This document shows, one piece after another, positions 7,309-16,039 of a stretch of 64,000 nucleotides of DNA. Every line of letters starts with the position of its first letter. Position 1 is the first letter of the stretch. The notes beneath the pieces were generated by a model. That model was not told the origin of the DNA, made no database searches, and worked only from the letters and a program-made list of their open reading frames with translations. The DNA comes from Parabacteroides goldsteinii DSM 19448 = WAL 12034 (lineage in GTDB: Bacteria > Bacteroidota > Bacteroidia > Bacteroidales > Tannerellaceae), in assembly GCF_000969835.1 (NCBI RefSeq), contig NZ_KQ033912.1, positions 372,001 to 436,000 of the forward strand, given 5' to 3'. Made by a program: the position numbers and the translations under genes.

Positions 7309-8610
7309 TTATTCAAACAATATACGGAACCTTGTCAAACCGTCCGTATAAGTACGCAGGGAAAAAGAGCAGTTCTGTTTCTGCAATACTTCGCGTATAA
7401 AGATCAGGCCGATCCCCTGCCCGTTCGGTTTGGTGGAGAAAAAAGGACTGAATAATTTCTTTTCAGTTTCTTTGTCTATTCCTTTACCGGTATCTGCTAT
7501 TTCCAGGCAGACAGGGTTACGTGAAGTACGTATATAAATCTTGCCGTCGCGCTCGATCGACTCGGCGGCGTTCTTTATAATATTGACAAGCACCTGTTCA
7601 AAAAGCGAACTATCCAGCCGCACAACAGGAGACACTTCATCCAGCTCCATAATGATTTGAATGTTGCGGTTCTGGCAAACCGTCTCCATAAACCGCTTGC
7701 AGGAAGTCACCACCATATTCAATTCATGGTTACGTATTTGCGGTTCCGGGATGCGCACCACATCGGCAAAGTTTGTAATGAAATGACTCATGCTGTAACA
7801 GCGTTCGATGGAAACACGCAACACGTCGCATATATCTTCCGTATTTTCCATCTCGCTGAAAGTGGATTCCAACGTATCCAATGTAGATGTAATACCGGCA
7901 GTTGTATTATTTACCTCATGGGCAATCATGCGGATCACCTTTTCATAGGCTTTCTTTTCAGCCTTAAAGACTTCCTGCGTCAGTATTTCCACCAGATAGA
8001 ACGAGTGATGGAATCCCCGGTCGACAAAAGAGGAATGCGTACATTTATATATATTGGCATCGTTCAGGCGAACAGTCTGCGATTCATACAAGGGAATACG
8101 CGCCAACTCCACCGCCAACGGGGAATCTATCTCTGTAAAGGATTTTCCGGCGAAATCGACCGACAAAGGTTGTCCGAACATCTTGCGGGCAGCGGGATTC
8201 AGCGATATGATCTCGTTATCCAGATTCAGCATAATCACTCCCATAGGAGAAGCATTGATCAGCAAATCCAGGAAATGATTCTGTTCCCGCAGGTGCAAAC
8301 GTTCGTTTTTCAACTGTTCCATCATCTTATTGAAAATGTCCACGATGCGGTCGGCCTCCTTCTGCCCGACACGGCTCAGGCGGGAACTGAAGTCCTGCTC
8401 TTTCAGCAGTTCCATACCATTGCCGATAATATCCAACGGCTTGATGATACGACGGTAAAAAAGGAAAAGGTACAAGATCGTAACCAGGACAACACCTTCC
8501 ACAATAAAGAACATGAAGGAAGAATAATTATAGAAGACATGGTAAGTGATAACTGCCAGAATAGTCAGCAGCAACCCGGTCAAGATCCAGAACAATCCTT
8601 TTATCCTCAT
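7309..8610 (-). CDS. NtrB-like sensor histidine kinase
   Basis: 433 residues. Two N-terminal membrane helices (about 5-27 and 33-51) are followed by a HAMP-like linker (FYRRIIKPLDIIG), a PAS domain (about 110-200, ASPMGVIMLNLDNEIISLNP) and the kinase core. The phosphate-accepting His is in MIAHEVNN (about residue 230). The N box is NIIKNAAES, the G1 box ADTGKGI and the G2 box GQGIGLIF. With only a short loop between the membrane helices, it probably senses a membrane or cytoplasmic signal. It starts 11 bp after the stop of the sigma-54 regulator gene and is the last gene of the tolC operon, so it is the evident partner kinase of that regulator. Confidence 0.9.
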   Translation of the reverse strand: MRIKGLFWILTGLLLTILAVITYHVFYNYSSFMFFIVEGVVLVTILYLFLFYRRIIKPLDIIGNGMELLKEQDFSSRLSRVGQKEADRIVDIFNKMMEQLKNERLHLREQNHFLDLLINASPMGVIMLNLDNEIISLNPAARKMFGQPLSVDFAGKSFTEIDSPLAVELARIPLYESQTVRLNDANIYKCTHSSFVDRGFHHSFYLVEILTQEVFKAEKKAYEKVIRMIAHEVNNTTAGITSTLDTLESTFSEMENTEDICDVLRVSIERCYSMSHFITNFADVVRIPEPQIRNHELNMVVTSCKRFMETVCQNRNIQIIMELDEVSPVVRLDSSLFEQVLVNIIKNAAESIERDGKIYIRTSRNPVCLEIADTGKGIDKETEKKLFSPFFSTKPNGQGIGLIFIREVLQKQNCSFSLRTYTDGLTRFRILFE

Positions 8611-8621
8611 TCGAATATCAT

Positions 8622-10001
8622 TTATTTATCGGTAGGTATTCCGTATTTCTCTAACCGGCGGTATAAGGCTGCCCGGCTGATTCCCAATGCGGATGCGACA
8701 TGCGAGAGATTTCCCTCATGTGTATCCAAAGCCTGAAGGATAGTCCGCCTTTCAATCTCGTCCAGCGTCATACCCTCGAAACTGACGGCTCCGCCTTTTC
8801 TCACGGATTGTTTGTTCCCCAGATTCAGGCATTGCCCTTCAAAATCGGACACATCCAACAAGGATTTACCGGATACCAGCATCGTTCTTTCCACAAGGTT
8901 CTTCAATTCACGGATATTTCCGGGATACGGAAGACGTTGCAGGAAACTGACGGCATCCGAAGAGAAAGTGACTTTAGGCAAACCGTTGACTTCCGACTGC
9001 TTATCGGCAAAATAACGGGCCAACAAAGGAATATCGTCTTTCCGCTCGCGAAGGGCGGGCAGATGGATCGTGATCAAATTGATACGGTAGAACAGGTCTT
9101 CACGGAACGTACGTGCGGCAACCATTTCCGGAAGGTTGCAGTTGGTAGCACTCACCACCCGGATATCCACTTTCCGGGGACGGCTGTCGCCCAGCACTTC
9201 AAATGTTTGGTCCTGCAATACACGCAATAGTTTTACCTGGCAGGATAACTCCAGGTCACCTATCTCATCCAGGAAGATAGTTCCTTTGTTTGCCATTTCA
9301 AAACGTCCGGTACGGTCTATATAAGCATCCGTAAACGCACCTTTCTTATGACCGAACATCTCGCTCTCAAAAAGGCTCTGAGACAATCCTCCCAGGTTGA
9401 CCTTGACGAAAGCCTCTTTCATACGGGGACTATTGGCGTGGATCGCTTCCGCAATCAGTTCCTTGCCTGTCCCGCTTTCACCGGTAATCAGCACCGAAGC
9501 ATTGGTCGGTGCTATGCGGGAAACGGTTCCCAACACATCCATCAGCGCATCACTCTGTCCGACAATCTTCTCGAAATGGAATTTACTGTCCGCATCGTTC
9601 CGGTTCAACGGCGATTTCTGCATCTTCTTCTGCTCATTCAGTTCCAGAGCCGTACGGATCGACTTCAGCAACACCAGGTTGTTCCAGGGCTTGGTCACAA
9701 AATCGAAAGCGCCGGCCTGCATACCCTGCACAGCCAGCGAAATGGAGCCCCAGGCGGTCATTAAGATCACTGGGACATCCGGCTGAAATATCTTTACTTG
9801 TTTTAATAGCTGTATCCCTTCTTCTCCCGTCGTAGTCAAGGTAAAGTTCATATCCATCAGAATCAGTTGGGGCGCTTCCCGGCGCACAATAACCAACGCT
9901 TCTTCAGGCCCCGGAACAGCTTCCGGTTCAAAGCCTGCCCGCTTCAACAAAAAAGTAAGCGAAGAACGGACAGCTGCGTCATCATCAATAATTAATATCA
10001 T
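8622..10001 (-). CDS. NtrC-family sigma-54-dependent response regulator
   Basis: 459 residues. The receiver domain (1-120) has the acidic pocket at D6-D8, phospho-acceptor D50 (LILMDMNF), T in ILMTAW and K in VTKPWN. The AAA+ domain (about 145-375) shows Walker A GESGTGKE, the sigma-54-contacting GAFTDA loop, Walker B GTIFLDEIGDL and an arginine-rich FYRINLITIHLPALRER segment. A Fis-type HTH closes the protein (ALGISRAALYRRLEKYGI). All the parts needed to activate sigma-54 polymerase are present. The likely target is the tolC promoter at 11556-11571, which would make the operon self-regulated. It is 43 bp downstream of the tolC-like gene. Confidence 0.93.
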   Translation of the reverse strand: MILIIDDDAAVRSSLTFLLKRAGFEPEAVPGPEEALVIVRREAPQLILMDMNFTLTTTGEEGIQLLKQVKIFQPDVPVILMTAWGSISLAVQGMQAGAFDFVTKPWNNLVLLKSIRTALELNEQKKMQKSPLNRNDADSKFHFEKIVGQSDALMDVLGTVSRIAPTNASVLITGESGTGKELIAEAIHANSPRMKEAFVKVNLGGLSQSLFESEMFGHKKGAFTDAYIDRTGRFEMANKGTIFLDEIGDLELSCQVKLLRVLQDQTFEVLGDSRPRKVDIRVVSATNCNLPEMVAARTFREDLFYRINLITIHLPALRERKDDIPLLARYFADKQSEVNGLPKVTFSSDAVSFLQRLPYPGNIRELKNLVERTMLVSGKSLLDVSDFEGQCLNLGNKQSVRKGGAVSFEGMTLDEIERRTILQALDTHEGNLSHVASALGISRAALYRRLEKYGIPTDK

Positions 10002-10044
10002 ATAGGTTTCTTTAATTGGGTTTGTAAAGATACGAATAAGTTAC

Positions 10045-11529
10045 CTACTTTCTGACAATTTCCTCAAAATCGGCATCCAGATTACGGTCGTTCAGAAAAT
10101 CGTAAAGCGTCACGCTGCGGACATTATAGAAATAACTCCAGAAACCGTATAATTCCTGTATGTGCTTCTGTTTGGCATCATCTTTCGATTGCTGGGCATC
10201 ATTCAGGTCGAGAATATTGATCTTGCCGATCATAAATGTTTCGATAGATGTCTGGTAGCGTTTCTGGGCGATCTCATCGGCTTCTTCCGCAATTTCCAAC
10301 TGGGCAGCCTGGTTGTTGAAGTTCTCCACCAGCAAGAAGATATTCTGGTTGAATGTCATCTGGTCCTGACGGTTTTTGGAGAGAACCACTTCGCGGTTGG
10401 ATTCGGCAACCTTAACCTTTCCCTTCCGTTTTCCCCAGTCCAGCAAAGGGATGCTGAAACCGACTTCCACCACCTGGTTATCTTTCAGCGGATTGTAAGC
10501 GCCACTGAAATCACGGTCTTTCCCTGTATATCCCACGGAAGCAAACAGGTTGATATCGCGGCGTTTCCCTTTGGCCGTCGCTACTGCATAATCGGCTTCG
10601 AGTTGTTCGCGTAGTATGCGTTTGGCAAACGAGTTGTTTTCCTGGGCTTTCTCCAATACTTCTTGATAGACCAGCCGCATGTCGGGGACAGATTCGGGGA
10701 TGACCGGTTCTATCACATCTTCCTCGCTCAATCCCAAGAAAGAACGCAGCTGGAACATTTTGGCGTTCAGGTTCGACTGCGCTTCCGTCAACTTACCTTT
10801 CGCCTGTAAAGCAGATAATTTCAATTGCATCAGTTCACTTTCAGAGATATGACCGATCTTGCGTTTCGCGATAGCGATATCATACAGTTTATTTGCGTTA
10901 TCCAGATTCTGCACAGACGTTGCCAGGTTTTCTTTCGCCAACAGAAGATTGAAGAAGTAAGCGATTGTCGAGATGGTTACCCCCTCTACGCTTTCAATAT
11001 AAGCGGCTTTTGCTTCCTGGTAACGAACAGGTTCGATCCGGCGGTTCCATTTCTGGTCGTTCACGCCGAAGATAGGTTGCGTCAGGGTCAGACCGACCGG
11101 GACACTCATATATTCATTGAAGGCACCATGCCCCAACTGGCGGGAGAAATTAAGAGAAGAGTTCAATGAGATCTTACCGCCTGTCAGAGCGATATTCTGG
11201 TCGATAGAGATCGCTCCGTCCATCGACAGGTTATTGTCCTGCACAAAAGCATAGGTTCCGTCCGATTGTTGGTAACGTGAATATTGCTTGCTGTAACTGG
11301 GGAGCGTTCCTTTAAAATTAACCTCCGGCAATTGGTCGGCGACATGGGTACGGTATTCCCAGTAAGACGTCTTTAATTCGTTCAGAGCCACAGCCGCATC
11401 GACAGACTGGTGTTGTGCCAGCGTAATGGCATCTTTCAAAGTCAGACGGACTACATTATCTTGTTCTTCGGCCTGTAAACCAAAGCATGTCAGCAATAAA
11501 TAAGTAATGGCTATATAGATCTTTTTCAT
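10045..11529 (-). CDS. TolC-family outer-membrane efflux protein
   Basis: 494 residues with a signal peptide (MKKIYIAITYLLLTCFGLQA) and the two-fold repeated coiled-coil helices of the TolC/OEP family. Features include TLKDAITLAQHQ near the N-terminus, long helical segments such as NLDNANKLYDIAIAKRKIGH, and the turn IPLLDWGKRKGKVK followed by the second repeat and IGKINILDLNDAQQSK. Normally it would form a trimeric exit duct for an RND or ABC pump. No inner-membrane pump or periplasmic adaptor is encoded next to it, so it must pair with components elsewhere. It leads an operon with a sigma-54 regulator and kinase and is preceded by a sigma-54 promoter, which suggests envelope-stress or export-demand control. 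Confidence 0.9.
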   Translation of the reverse strand: MKKIYIAITYLLLTCFGLQAEEQDNVVRLTLKDAITLAQHQSVDAAVALNELKTSYWEYRTHVADQLPEVNFKGTLPSYSKQYSRYQQSDGTYAFVQDNNLSMDGAISIDQNIALTGGKISLNSSLNFSRQLGHGAFNEYMSVPVGLTLTQPIFGVNDQKWNRRIEPVRYQEAKAAYIESVEGVTISTIAYFFNLLLAKENLATSVQNLDNANKLYDIAIAKRKIGHISESELMQLKLSALQAKGKLTEAQSNLNAKMFQLRSFLGLSEEDVIEPVIPESVPDMRLVYQEVLEKAQENNSFAKRILREQLEADYAVATAKGKRRDINLFASVGYTGKDRDFSGAYNPLKDNQVVEVGFSIPLLDWGKRKGKVKVAESNREVVLSKNRQDQMTFNQNIFLLVENFNNQAAQLEIAEEADEIAQKRYQTSIETFMIGKINILDLNDAQQSKDDAKQKHIQELYGFWSYFYNVRSVTLYDFLNDRNLDADFEEIVRK

Positions 11530-11555
11530 CGTAATATATGTTTTGCCATGCTACA

Positions 11556-11571
11556 GGCAAAAGGTATGCCA
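11556..11571 (-). promoter_or_regulatory. Sigma-54 (-24/-12) promoter of the tolC operon
   Basis: The minus strand reads TGGCATACCTTTTGCC, against the consensus TGGCAC-N5-TTGCW: the -24 GG and -12 GC are both present at correct spacing. It is 27 bp upstream of the tolC start. A hairpin (TTTTGCC 11541-11547 / GGCAAAA 11556-11562) overlaps the -12 element. Confidence 0.75.
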
Positions 11572-11615
11572 AAAACATATATCATTGATTTTCTGAGTAT
11601 AACACAAAAGAATAG

Positions 11616-11646
11616 TGTCCGATAATGAACAGTATGTCCGATAATG
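11616..11646. promoter_or_regulatory. Candidate enhancer sites for the NtrC-like regulator
   Basis: The 12-mer TGTCCGATAATG occurs twice, at 11616-11627 and 11635-11646. The first copy continues as a partly palindromic TGTCCGATAATGAACA (10 of 16 positions symmetric). Two helical-phase-spaced sites about 60-90 bp upstream of a sigma-54 promoter are where an NtrC-family activator would be expected. Which protein binds is inferred. Confidence 0.5.
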
Positions 11647-11669
11647 GAGTTATGAAGGGAAAATGGACA

Positions 11670-11685
11670 GAGTTCGTTAAGAACT
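11670..11685 (+). repeat. Left copy of second inverted-repeat pair
   Basis: GAGTTCGTTAAGAACT is an exact reverse complement of 11977-11992. Its core AGTTC-GTTAA-GAACT is palindromic, the same architecture as the fimbrial switch repeats. Confidence 0.8.
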
Positions 11686-11926
11686 CAGGAAATTAGGGGG
11701 GCGCTATAGAAATAATGGAGTTATCCATAAACAGAAAGATTTAATTGTTGCAAATAAACCTGTAACAGCCAAGCCACTTGATTAAAAACTGCTTATTTCC
11801 GGCAAGATTTCTCCTTGTTTCCTCCCCTGCCAATTCCCTTGTGGTACTTTTACAGAACCCGGCTTTATCGCATTATCCTTGGTGGAAGAGGAGAAAAAGA
11901 AGAGAAAAGATGAATTTTATCGCATG

Positions 11927-11960
11927 TTTGATTGCTTATCCTCTGTATTTATTATCTTTG
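11927..11960 (+). promoter_or_regulatory. Bacteroidetes-type promoter inside the second inverted-repeat segment
   Basis: TTTG at 11927-11930, a 22-nt spacer and TATCTTTG at 11953-11960 give a full -33/-7 pair facing the HU gene. It lies just inside the right repeat. If the segment inverted, the promoter would face the tolC operon. Confidence 0.55.
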
Positions 11961-11976
11961 TCTCCATTAATAACAA

Positions 11977-11992
11977 AGTTCTTAACGAACTC
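11977..11992 (-). repeat. Right copy of second inverted-repeat pair
   Basis: AGTTCTTAACGAACTC, exact reverse complement of 11670-11685. The two copies enclose 291 bp. Confidence 0.8.
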
Positions 11993-12276
11993 CATTAAAT
12001 AAGAGAAAATGGCCTACTACAAATTATCGAATACGCTGTATTTCCGGTAATACGGTAGTTAATCCACTGATTGAGGGCGAAGAACAGAAAGTGAACAATT
12101 TATATTAACTAATATCAGAGAACAAAAAGAAGTAAACCATACTCCTGAAAACGGAGTATTTATACCGATTTAAAGGATATTATGCTGAAAAGTTATACCC
12201 TGCTTCTACCGCAGAACTACGTCTCCGGCCAAGTATCCCGAACACTTGTTCTAAAAACGATTTAAACCTGTAGTAT
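11993..12276. other. Stretch with no intact gene before HU
   Basis: Short broken frames only, for example one opening MAYYKL at about 12009 that stops after 13 codons and a fragment VVNPLIEGEEQK about 60 bp further on in another frame. They may be the remains of one small gene, but I cannot name it. No TAnnTTTG box close to the HU start was seen, so HU may rely on the promoter at 11927-11960. Confidence 0.4.
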
Positions 12277-12552
12277 ATGAATAAAAGTAAATTGATCGGA
12301 CAAATAGCCGCAGACACCGGCATGACGAGAGCAGCGATAAAGGCGGTACTCAACTCCTTCATTGACAATACCACCGAAGCCCTGCAAGAGGGAGATACGG
12401 TCGTATTCCAGGGATTCGGTACCTTCCTGCCCTGGGAGCAGACCGAACGCCCCGCCCGGAATCCACAGACCGGAGAGCCGGTGATGATCAAGCCGCGTAC
12501 CTCCGTCAAGTTCCGCGCCGGCTCAGACCTGATAAAGGCGCTGAACAAATAA
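12277..12552 (+). CDS. HU/IHF-family DNA-binding protein
   Basis: A 91-residue protein of exactly the usual HU size. MNKSKLIGQIAADTGMTRAA is the N-terminal helical dimerisation part. VVFQGFGTFLPWEQTERPAR leads into the DNA-binding beta arm, with the conserved arm tip ARNPQTGEPVMI and the closing FRAGSDLIKALNK helix. It bends DNA non-specifically and assists recombination and transcription. It stands alone between the tolC operon and a degraded region. An HU-type architectural protein near putative invertible promoters could aid their recombination, but that is speculation. Confidence 0.93.
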   Translation: MNKSKLIGQIAADTGMTRAAIKAVLNSFIDNTTEALQEGDTVVFQGFGTFLPWEQTERPARNPQTGEPVMIKPRTSVKFRAGSDLIKALNK

Positions 12553-12553
12553 T

Positions 12554-12742
12554 TTTGCACATTCCGGTAGTTACAGCGTTCCGGGACTGAATTTCCATAA
12601 ACTGGAAGAAGCCGGTCCCGTCCCCTGCGAACAGAATATCTCCGACCGTCTGGTGTTAGACGATATACGTCATAATGCAGTGATCGTAGCCTGGTCTGCC
12701 TATAATGCTGCAATGAGGGATGAGAGAATGCCAAGAAAATAA
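12554..12742 (+). pseudogene. Remnant of an unrecognised gene (C-terminal fragment)
   Basis: Right after the HU stop, in another frame and with no start codon, 62 codons read through to a stop at 12740-12742. They include YSVPGLNFHKLEEAGPVPC, ISDRLVLDDIRHNAVIVAW and a terminal AAMRDERMPRK. The even codon use and lack of stops suggest the 3' end of a once-real gene. The ending recalls some Bacteroidetes exported exopeptidases, but I cannot assign the family. Confidence 0.4.
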
Positions 12743-12796
12743 AAGAGAAACATTTTTCAGTTGACAAAAAAAGACATTATCCGTTTATTCCTGATG

Positions 12797-14060
12797 TTAC
12801 ATTAATTTAACGGGGCCCAGCATACCTGTCGGTGCCCATTTCTGATGATGGGTCCATGCCTGCCCTATTTTGTTTTCAGGCGTACCCTTCAGATAATTAC
12901 CGACAGTTGTCGTGATCTTTATCTGCAATGATTTGACCGGTGCCTTAGCTAAATGTTCCGGCAGTTGATACACACGGTTTCCATACCATTTGCATCCCAG
13001 TTTTTCCCCATTCAGGGTTACTTCCGAAACGCCATATACTTTCCCTAAATCCAGGTAATTGAATCCGGCTGCATTATCGACCGTCTTTTCATAATACAGG
13101 TCGCCGGAAAACGATTGTGTTTCCGGGTTTGCAGAGAAATCCACCAACGTATCCAGCTCACGTTTGGCCGACTCGCCATTGACATGCGCCATTCCGACCG
13201 TCCATCCGTTCAGTTCGAGCGGAGACGAACTCTGAAGCGGCAAAGCCGGAATGGAGATCTTCGCGCCTTTCGTTTCCTCAAAAACAATCAGTTTGGATGC
13301 GGCCGGCCCCAGGTCGATCTGTAAAGTGGAACCGGAAGAGACCGGATAAGGTGTCCGTTCGCCTGTTTCCGGATTCCATAACCAAGGTGTTCTGCCATTC
13401 GCCTCAAATGTTGCCTGTATCCGTATTCCATCCTCCGGATTACAATTCGTAATAAAATGGTTCTTTACCGACAAAGATCAGTTTACCTCCGGCTTTAACG
13501 AATTCAACCAGTGTTTCTGCTGTCGTCGGCATCATCGACTCAACTTCCAGCAGCATCAATGTATTATATTTCCTGTTATTGAAAACAAGATTGCCTTTCT
13601 TGAAACTACTTTGCTGAATGATATTCTCACTTATGTAGTCACAACTATTTCCGTTCTGATGAATTGCTTCCCACACATGATATTGATAAGACGGATAATG
13701 CAGGCTGGGGAACGGATCACGCTGTGGTCCGTGTATCATCCACATATCAGCCAGCGGATGCATCACGGCAATATCAGCAAAGAAATCGGATTCCTGAAGG
13801 ACAGTCGACACCCGGCTTTTATAGGTCGCCCACAAATTGAAATAAGGCCACCAGCTATTCCGTTCGTTCAGAAATGCGCCGTACATGATCCAACCGGGGA
13901 ACGGCACTTCCAGCGGACTATAATTAAAACCGTGCAGGATCGAATGGGTCACACCGGAAAGGTTACTCTGGTCGCCCATCATCTTCATTTTCTCCACTGT
14001 CAATAAACCGGCATCCTTGCATAAAAGGAATTCCCAACACGAAAAAGATAAAATAATTCA
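12797..14060 (-). pseudogene. Degraded GH106-type alpha-L-rhamnosidase (C-terminal part only)
   Basis: Two overlapping frames together resemble the C-terminal third of a GH106 rhamnosidase. 13440-14003 carries THSILHGFNYSPLEVPFPGW, NERNSWWPYFNLWATYKSR and GGKLIFVGKEP. 12797-13474 carries ITNCNPEDGIRIQATFEANG, TPWLWNPETGERTPYP and a jelly-roll tail ending APTGMLGPVKLM. The frame jumps at about 13448-13455 (GKEP joins FITNCN), where a stretch present in intact members is missing. The upstream frame closes at 14060, so some 600 N-terminal residues are absent. It is therefore a dead gene. It faces away from an intact GH78-like gene, so the locus once handled rhamnosides more fully. Confidence 0.75.
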
Positions 14061-14123
14061 ACCCTTACTATTGTGTCATTTTTGTAACATTTAATATCAA
14101 TAATACAACATACATCCACCCGG

Positions 14124-14167
14124 TAAATAGTAATTTTATCAACTATTTATAAGAAAGAATACTTTTG
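14124..14167 (+). promoter_or_regulatory. Promoter and operator-like repeat of the GH78-like gene
   Basis: TACTTTTG (14160-14167) fits the -7 consensus and lies 30 bp ahead of the chosen start. AAATAGT (14124-14130) and ACTATTT (14141-14147) form a perfect inverted repeat over the -33 region, a possible regulator site. The -33 itself is weak. Confidence 0.42.
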
Positions 14168-14197
14168 ATAAAACACTTATTCATATTTTATAGAAAC

Positions 14198-15844
14198 ATG
14201 AAAACGACCTTAAAAACACTTATATTAAACTGTTTACTTGCCAGTTGTTTTATAACAGTCCACGGACAAGATTTTTATGCCAGCCAGCGGGCATCCTGGT
14301 TACAAAAAGCAAAAGAAAGCATTCCTCAACTGACCGTTACAGAAAAAAAGCCGGTCGGTTTAGTACATATAATAAAAGATGAAAATGCTTTCCAGCAATA
14401 CAAAGCAGAGCAAACAGCACCTATAAATACACTCTACGATAACTCTTTTAAGGAGACAAAAGCCGTCATTGTCGATTTCGGAGAGCACATAACAGGTAGT
14501 TTCAGTTTCAGCACGGAGTTACTAAAAGCCGAGGCAGACGCACCGGCACGCTTCAAACTGACATTCGGAGAAGTTCCTTCTGAACTGGTAACACCTTTCG
14601 ATCCTTATCAGGGAGGACTCAGCCGTGCGTGGTTACAAGATGAAATAGTCACCATGATGACAATGCCGTCAACGATCACCATTCCACGCCGTGTATCCTT
14701 CAGATATGTAAAAATAGAACTTATCGCGACTCCTCCCGGATATGACTTCTGTATTTCCGGAATGAAATGCGACGCTGTTACTTCTGCCGTCAATACGCCC
14801 GGAGAATTATCGGCTGCCACGCCACAGATATTTAAAGACATAGACCGGGTTAGTTTAAATACTCTGAAAGAATGTATGCAAACCGTTTACGAAGACGGTC
14901 CCAAAAGGGATCAGCGTCTGTGGTTGGGCGACTTATATCTGGAAGCATTGGCTAACAACTATTCCTTCAAACAATACAATCTGACCAAACGCTGCCTCTA
15001 CCTGCTGGCCGGACTAAGCGAGCATAACGGAAAACTAAACGCAACTGTTTTTGAAACCCAGGAGCCCAAGCCCCAGGCAAAACAACATTTATATGATTAT
15101 TCTTTCCTGTTTGGCGTTACCCTCAAAGACTATTTGCAGGAAACGGGAGACAGAGAGACGGCTGAGGATCTTTGGCCCGTTGTAAAAAAACAATTGGAAT
15201 CAGCTTACCAATACCTACAGGATGACGGAACAATGAATTACGAACGGGCATCCCGTGAATGGTGGATATTCTTCGACTGGAAAGACGGATTACATAGAGA
15301 AGTAGCTTTTCATGGCGTTACTGTTTTTGCTTTCAAAGAGACCTATGAACTGGCAAAATTACTGAACAAAGAAAATGAGGTCGCCCAACTTCCGGGACTC
15401 ATCAAAAAGATGAAAAAAGCTGCCCGAAAGCATTTCTACAATCCAAAAACGGGTTTATTCACAGGCAAATTGAATGATCAGGTTTCTTATGCTTCCCAAA
15501 TATGGATGATACTGGGAGAAATACCTACACAAAAAGAAGCCCAACGATCTTTAAAAGCCTTGAAAACAACAGAGAATGTCTGCACTCCGGGAGCCCCTTA
15601 CCTGTTCCATTATTATATAGAGGCCCTGATCAAAAGCGGAATGCCGCAAGAAGCCCGAAATGAAGTAGCAGAATACTGGGGAGGAATGATCCACAAAGGT
15701 GCTGATACATTCTGGGAAGTTTATGATCCTAAAAATGAGTTTTTATCTCCATACAACTTTTTCCCGGTCAATAGCTATTGCCATGCCTGGAGTTGTACAC
15801 CGACGTATTTCATCCGGAAATATCCGGAAATATTTCAGGAATAA
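14198..15844 (+). CDS. GH78-like alpha-L-rhamnosidase-related enzyme, exported
   Basis: 548 residues from the ATG at 14198. An upstream TTG frame start adds nothing, whereas MKTTLKTLILNCLLAS begins a signal peptide. The middle of the protein holds the family's hallmark EDGPKRDQRLWLGDL (about residue 233), part of the (alpha/alpha)6 barrel active site, and later REWWIFFDWKDGLHRE and a C-terminal FWEVYDPKNEFLSP. Intact GH78 enzymes usually run 700-1000 residues with several beta domains; this one has a short N-terminal beta region (about 50-190) only. It may act on a small rhamnoside or related glycoside in the periplasm. It precedes the SMP-30-like gene by about 195 bp and probably has its own promoter. 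Confidence 0.75.
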   Translation: MKTTLKTLILNCLLASCFITVHGQDFYASQRASWLQKAKESIPQLTVTEKKPVGLVHIIKDENAFQQYKAEQTAPINTLYDNSFKETKAVIVDFGEHITGSFSFSTELLKAEADAPARFKLTFGEVPSELVTPFDPYQGGLSRAWLQDEIVTMMTMPSTITIPRRVSFRYVKIELIATPPGYDFCISGMKCDAVTSAVNTPGELSAATPQIFKDIDRVSLNTLKECMQTVYEDGPKRDQRLWLGDLYLEALANNYSFKQYNLTKRCLYLLAGLSEHNGKLNATVFETQEPKPQAKQHLYDYSFLFGVTLKDYLQETGDRETAEDLWPVVKKQLESAYQYLQDDGTMNYERASREWWIFFDWKDGLHREVAFHGVTVFAFKETYELAKLLNKENEVAQLPGLIKKMKKAARKHFYNPKTGLFTGKLNDQVSYASQIWMILGEIPTQKEAQRSLKALKTTENVCTPGAPYLFHYYIEALIKSGMPQEARNEVAEYWGGMIHKGADTFWEVYDPKNEFLSPYNFFPVNSYCHAWSCTPTYFIRKYPEIFQE

Positions 15845-16039
15845 GTTCAAATACACGTTGAAAAAGTTCATCTAGATTTATTCCGGCATATAAAAGCCTC
15901 ATACAATCAGGCTACTAAATATCAACACCTTACAACAACACAAATCATTCACTGACCGAATATTGAAAGCTTTTGACCGATAGATGAAACTCTTTCAGGG
16001 CAGAATTATATTTCTTTGCCAATGAAAAATCTATATATC

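Noticed and set aside
11778..12002. 74-codon plus-strand frame inside the second inverted-repeat segment
   Set aside because: No ribosome-site or domain support, and it covers the promoter boxes and the right repeat.
12180..12767. 195-codon minus-strand frame across HU
   Set aside because: It is antisense to a clear HU gene and to the remnant after it; composition is not protein-like.
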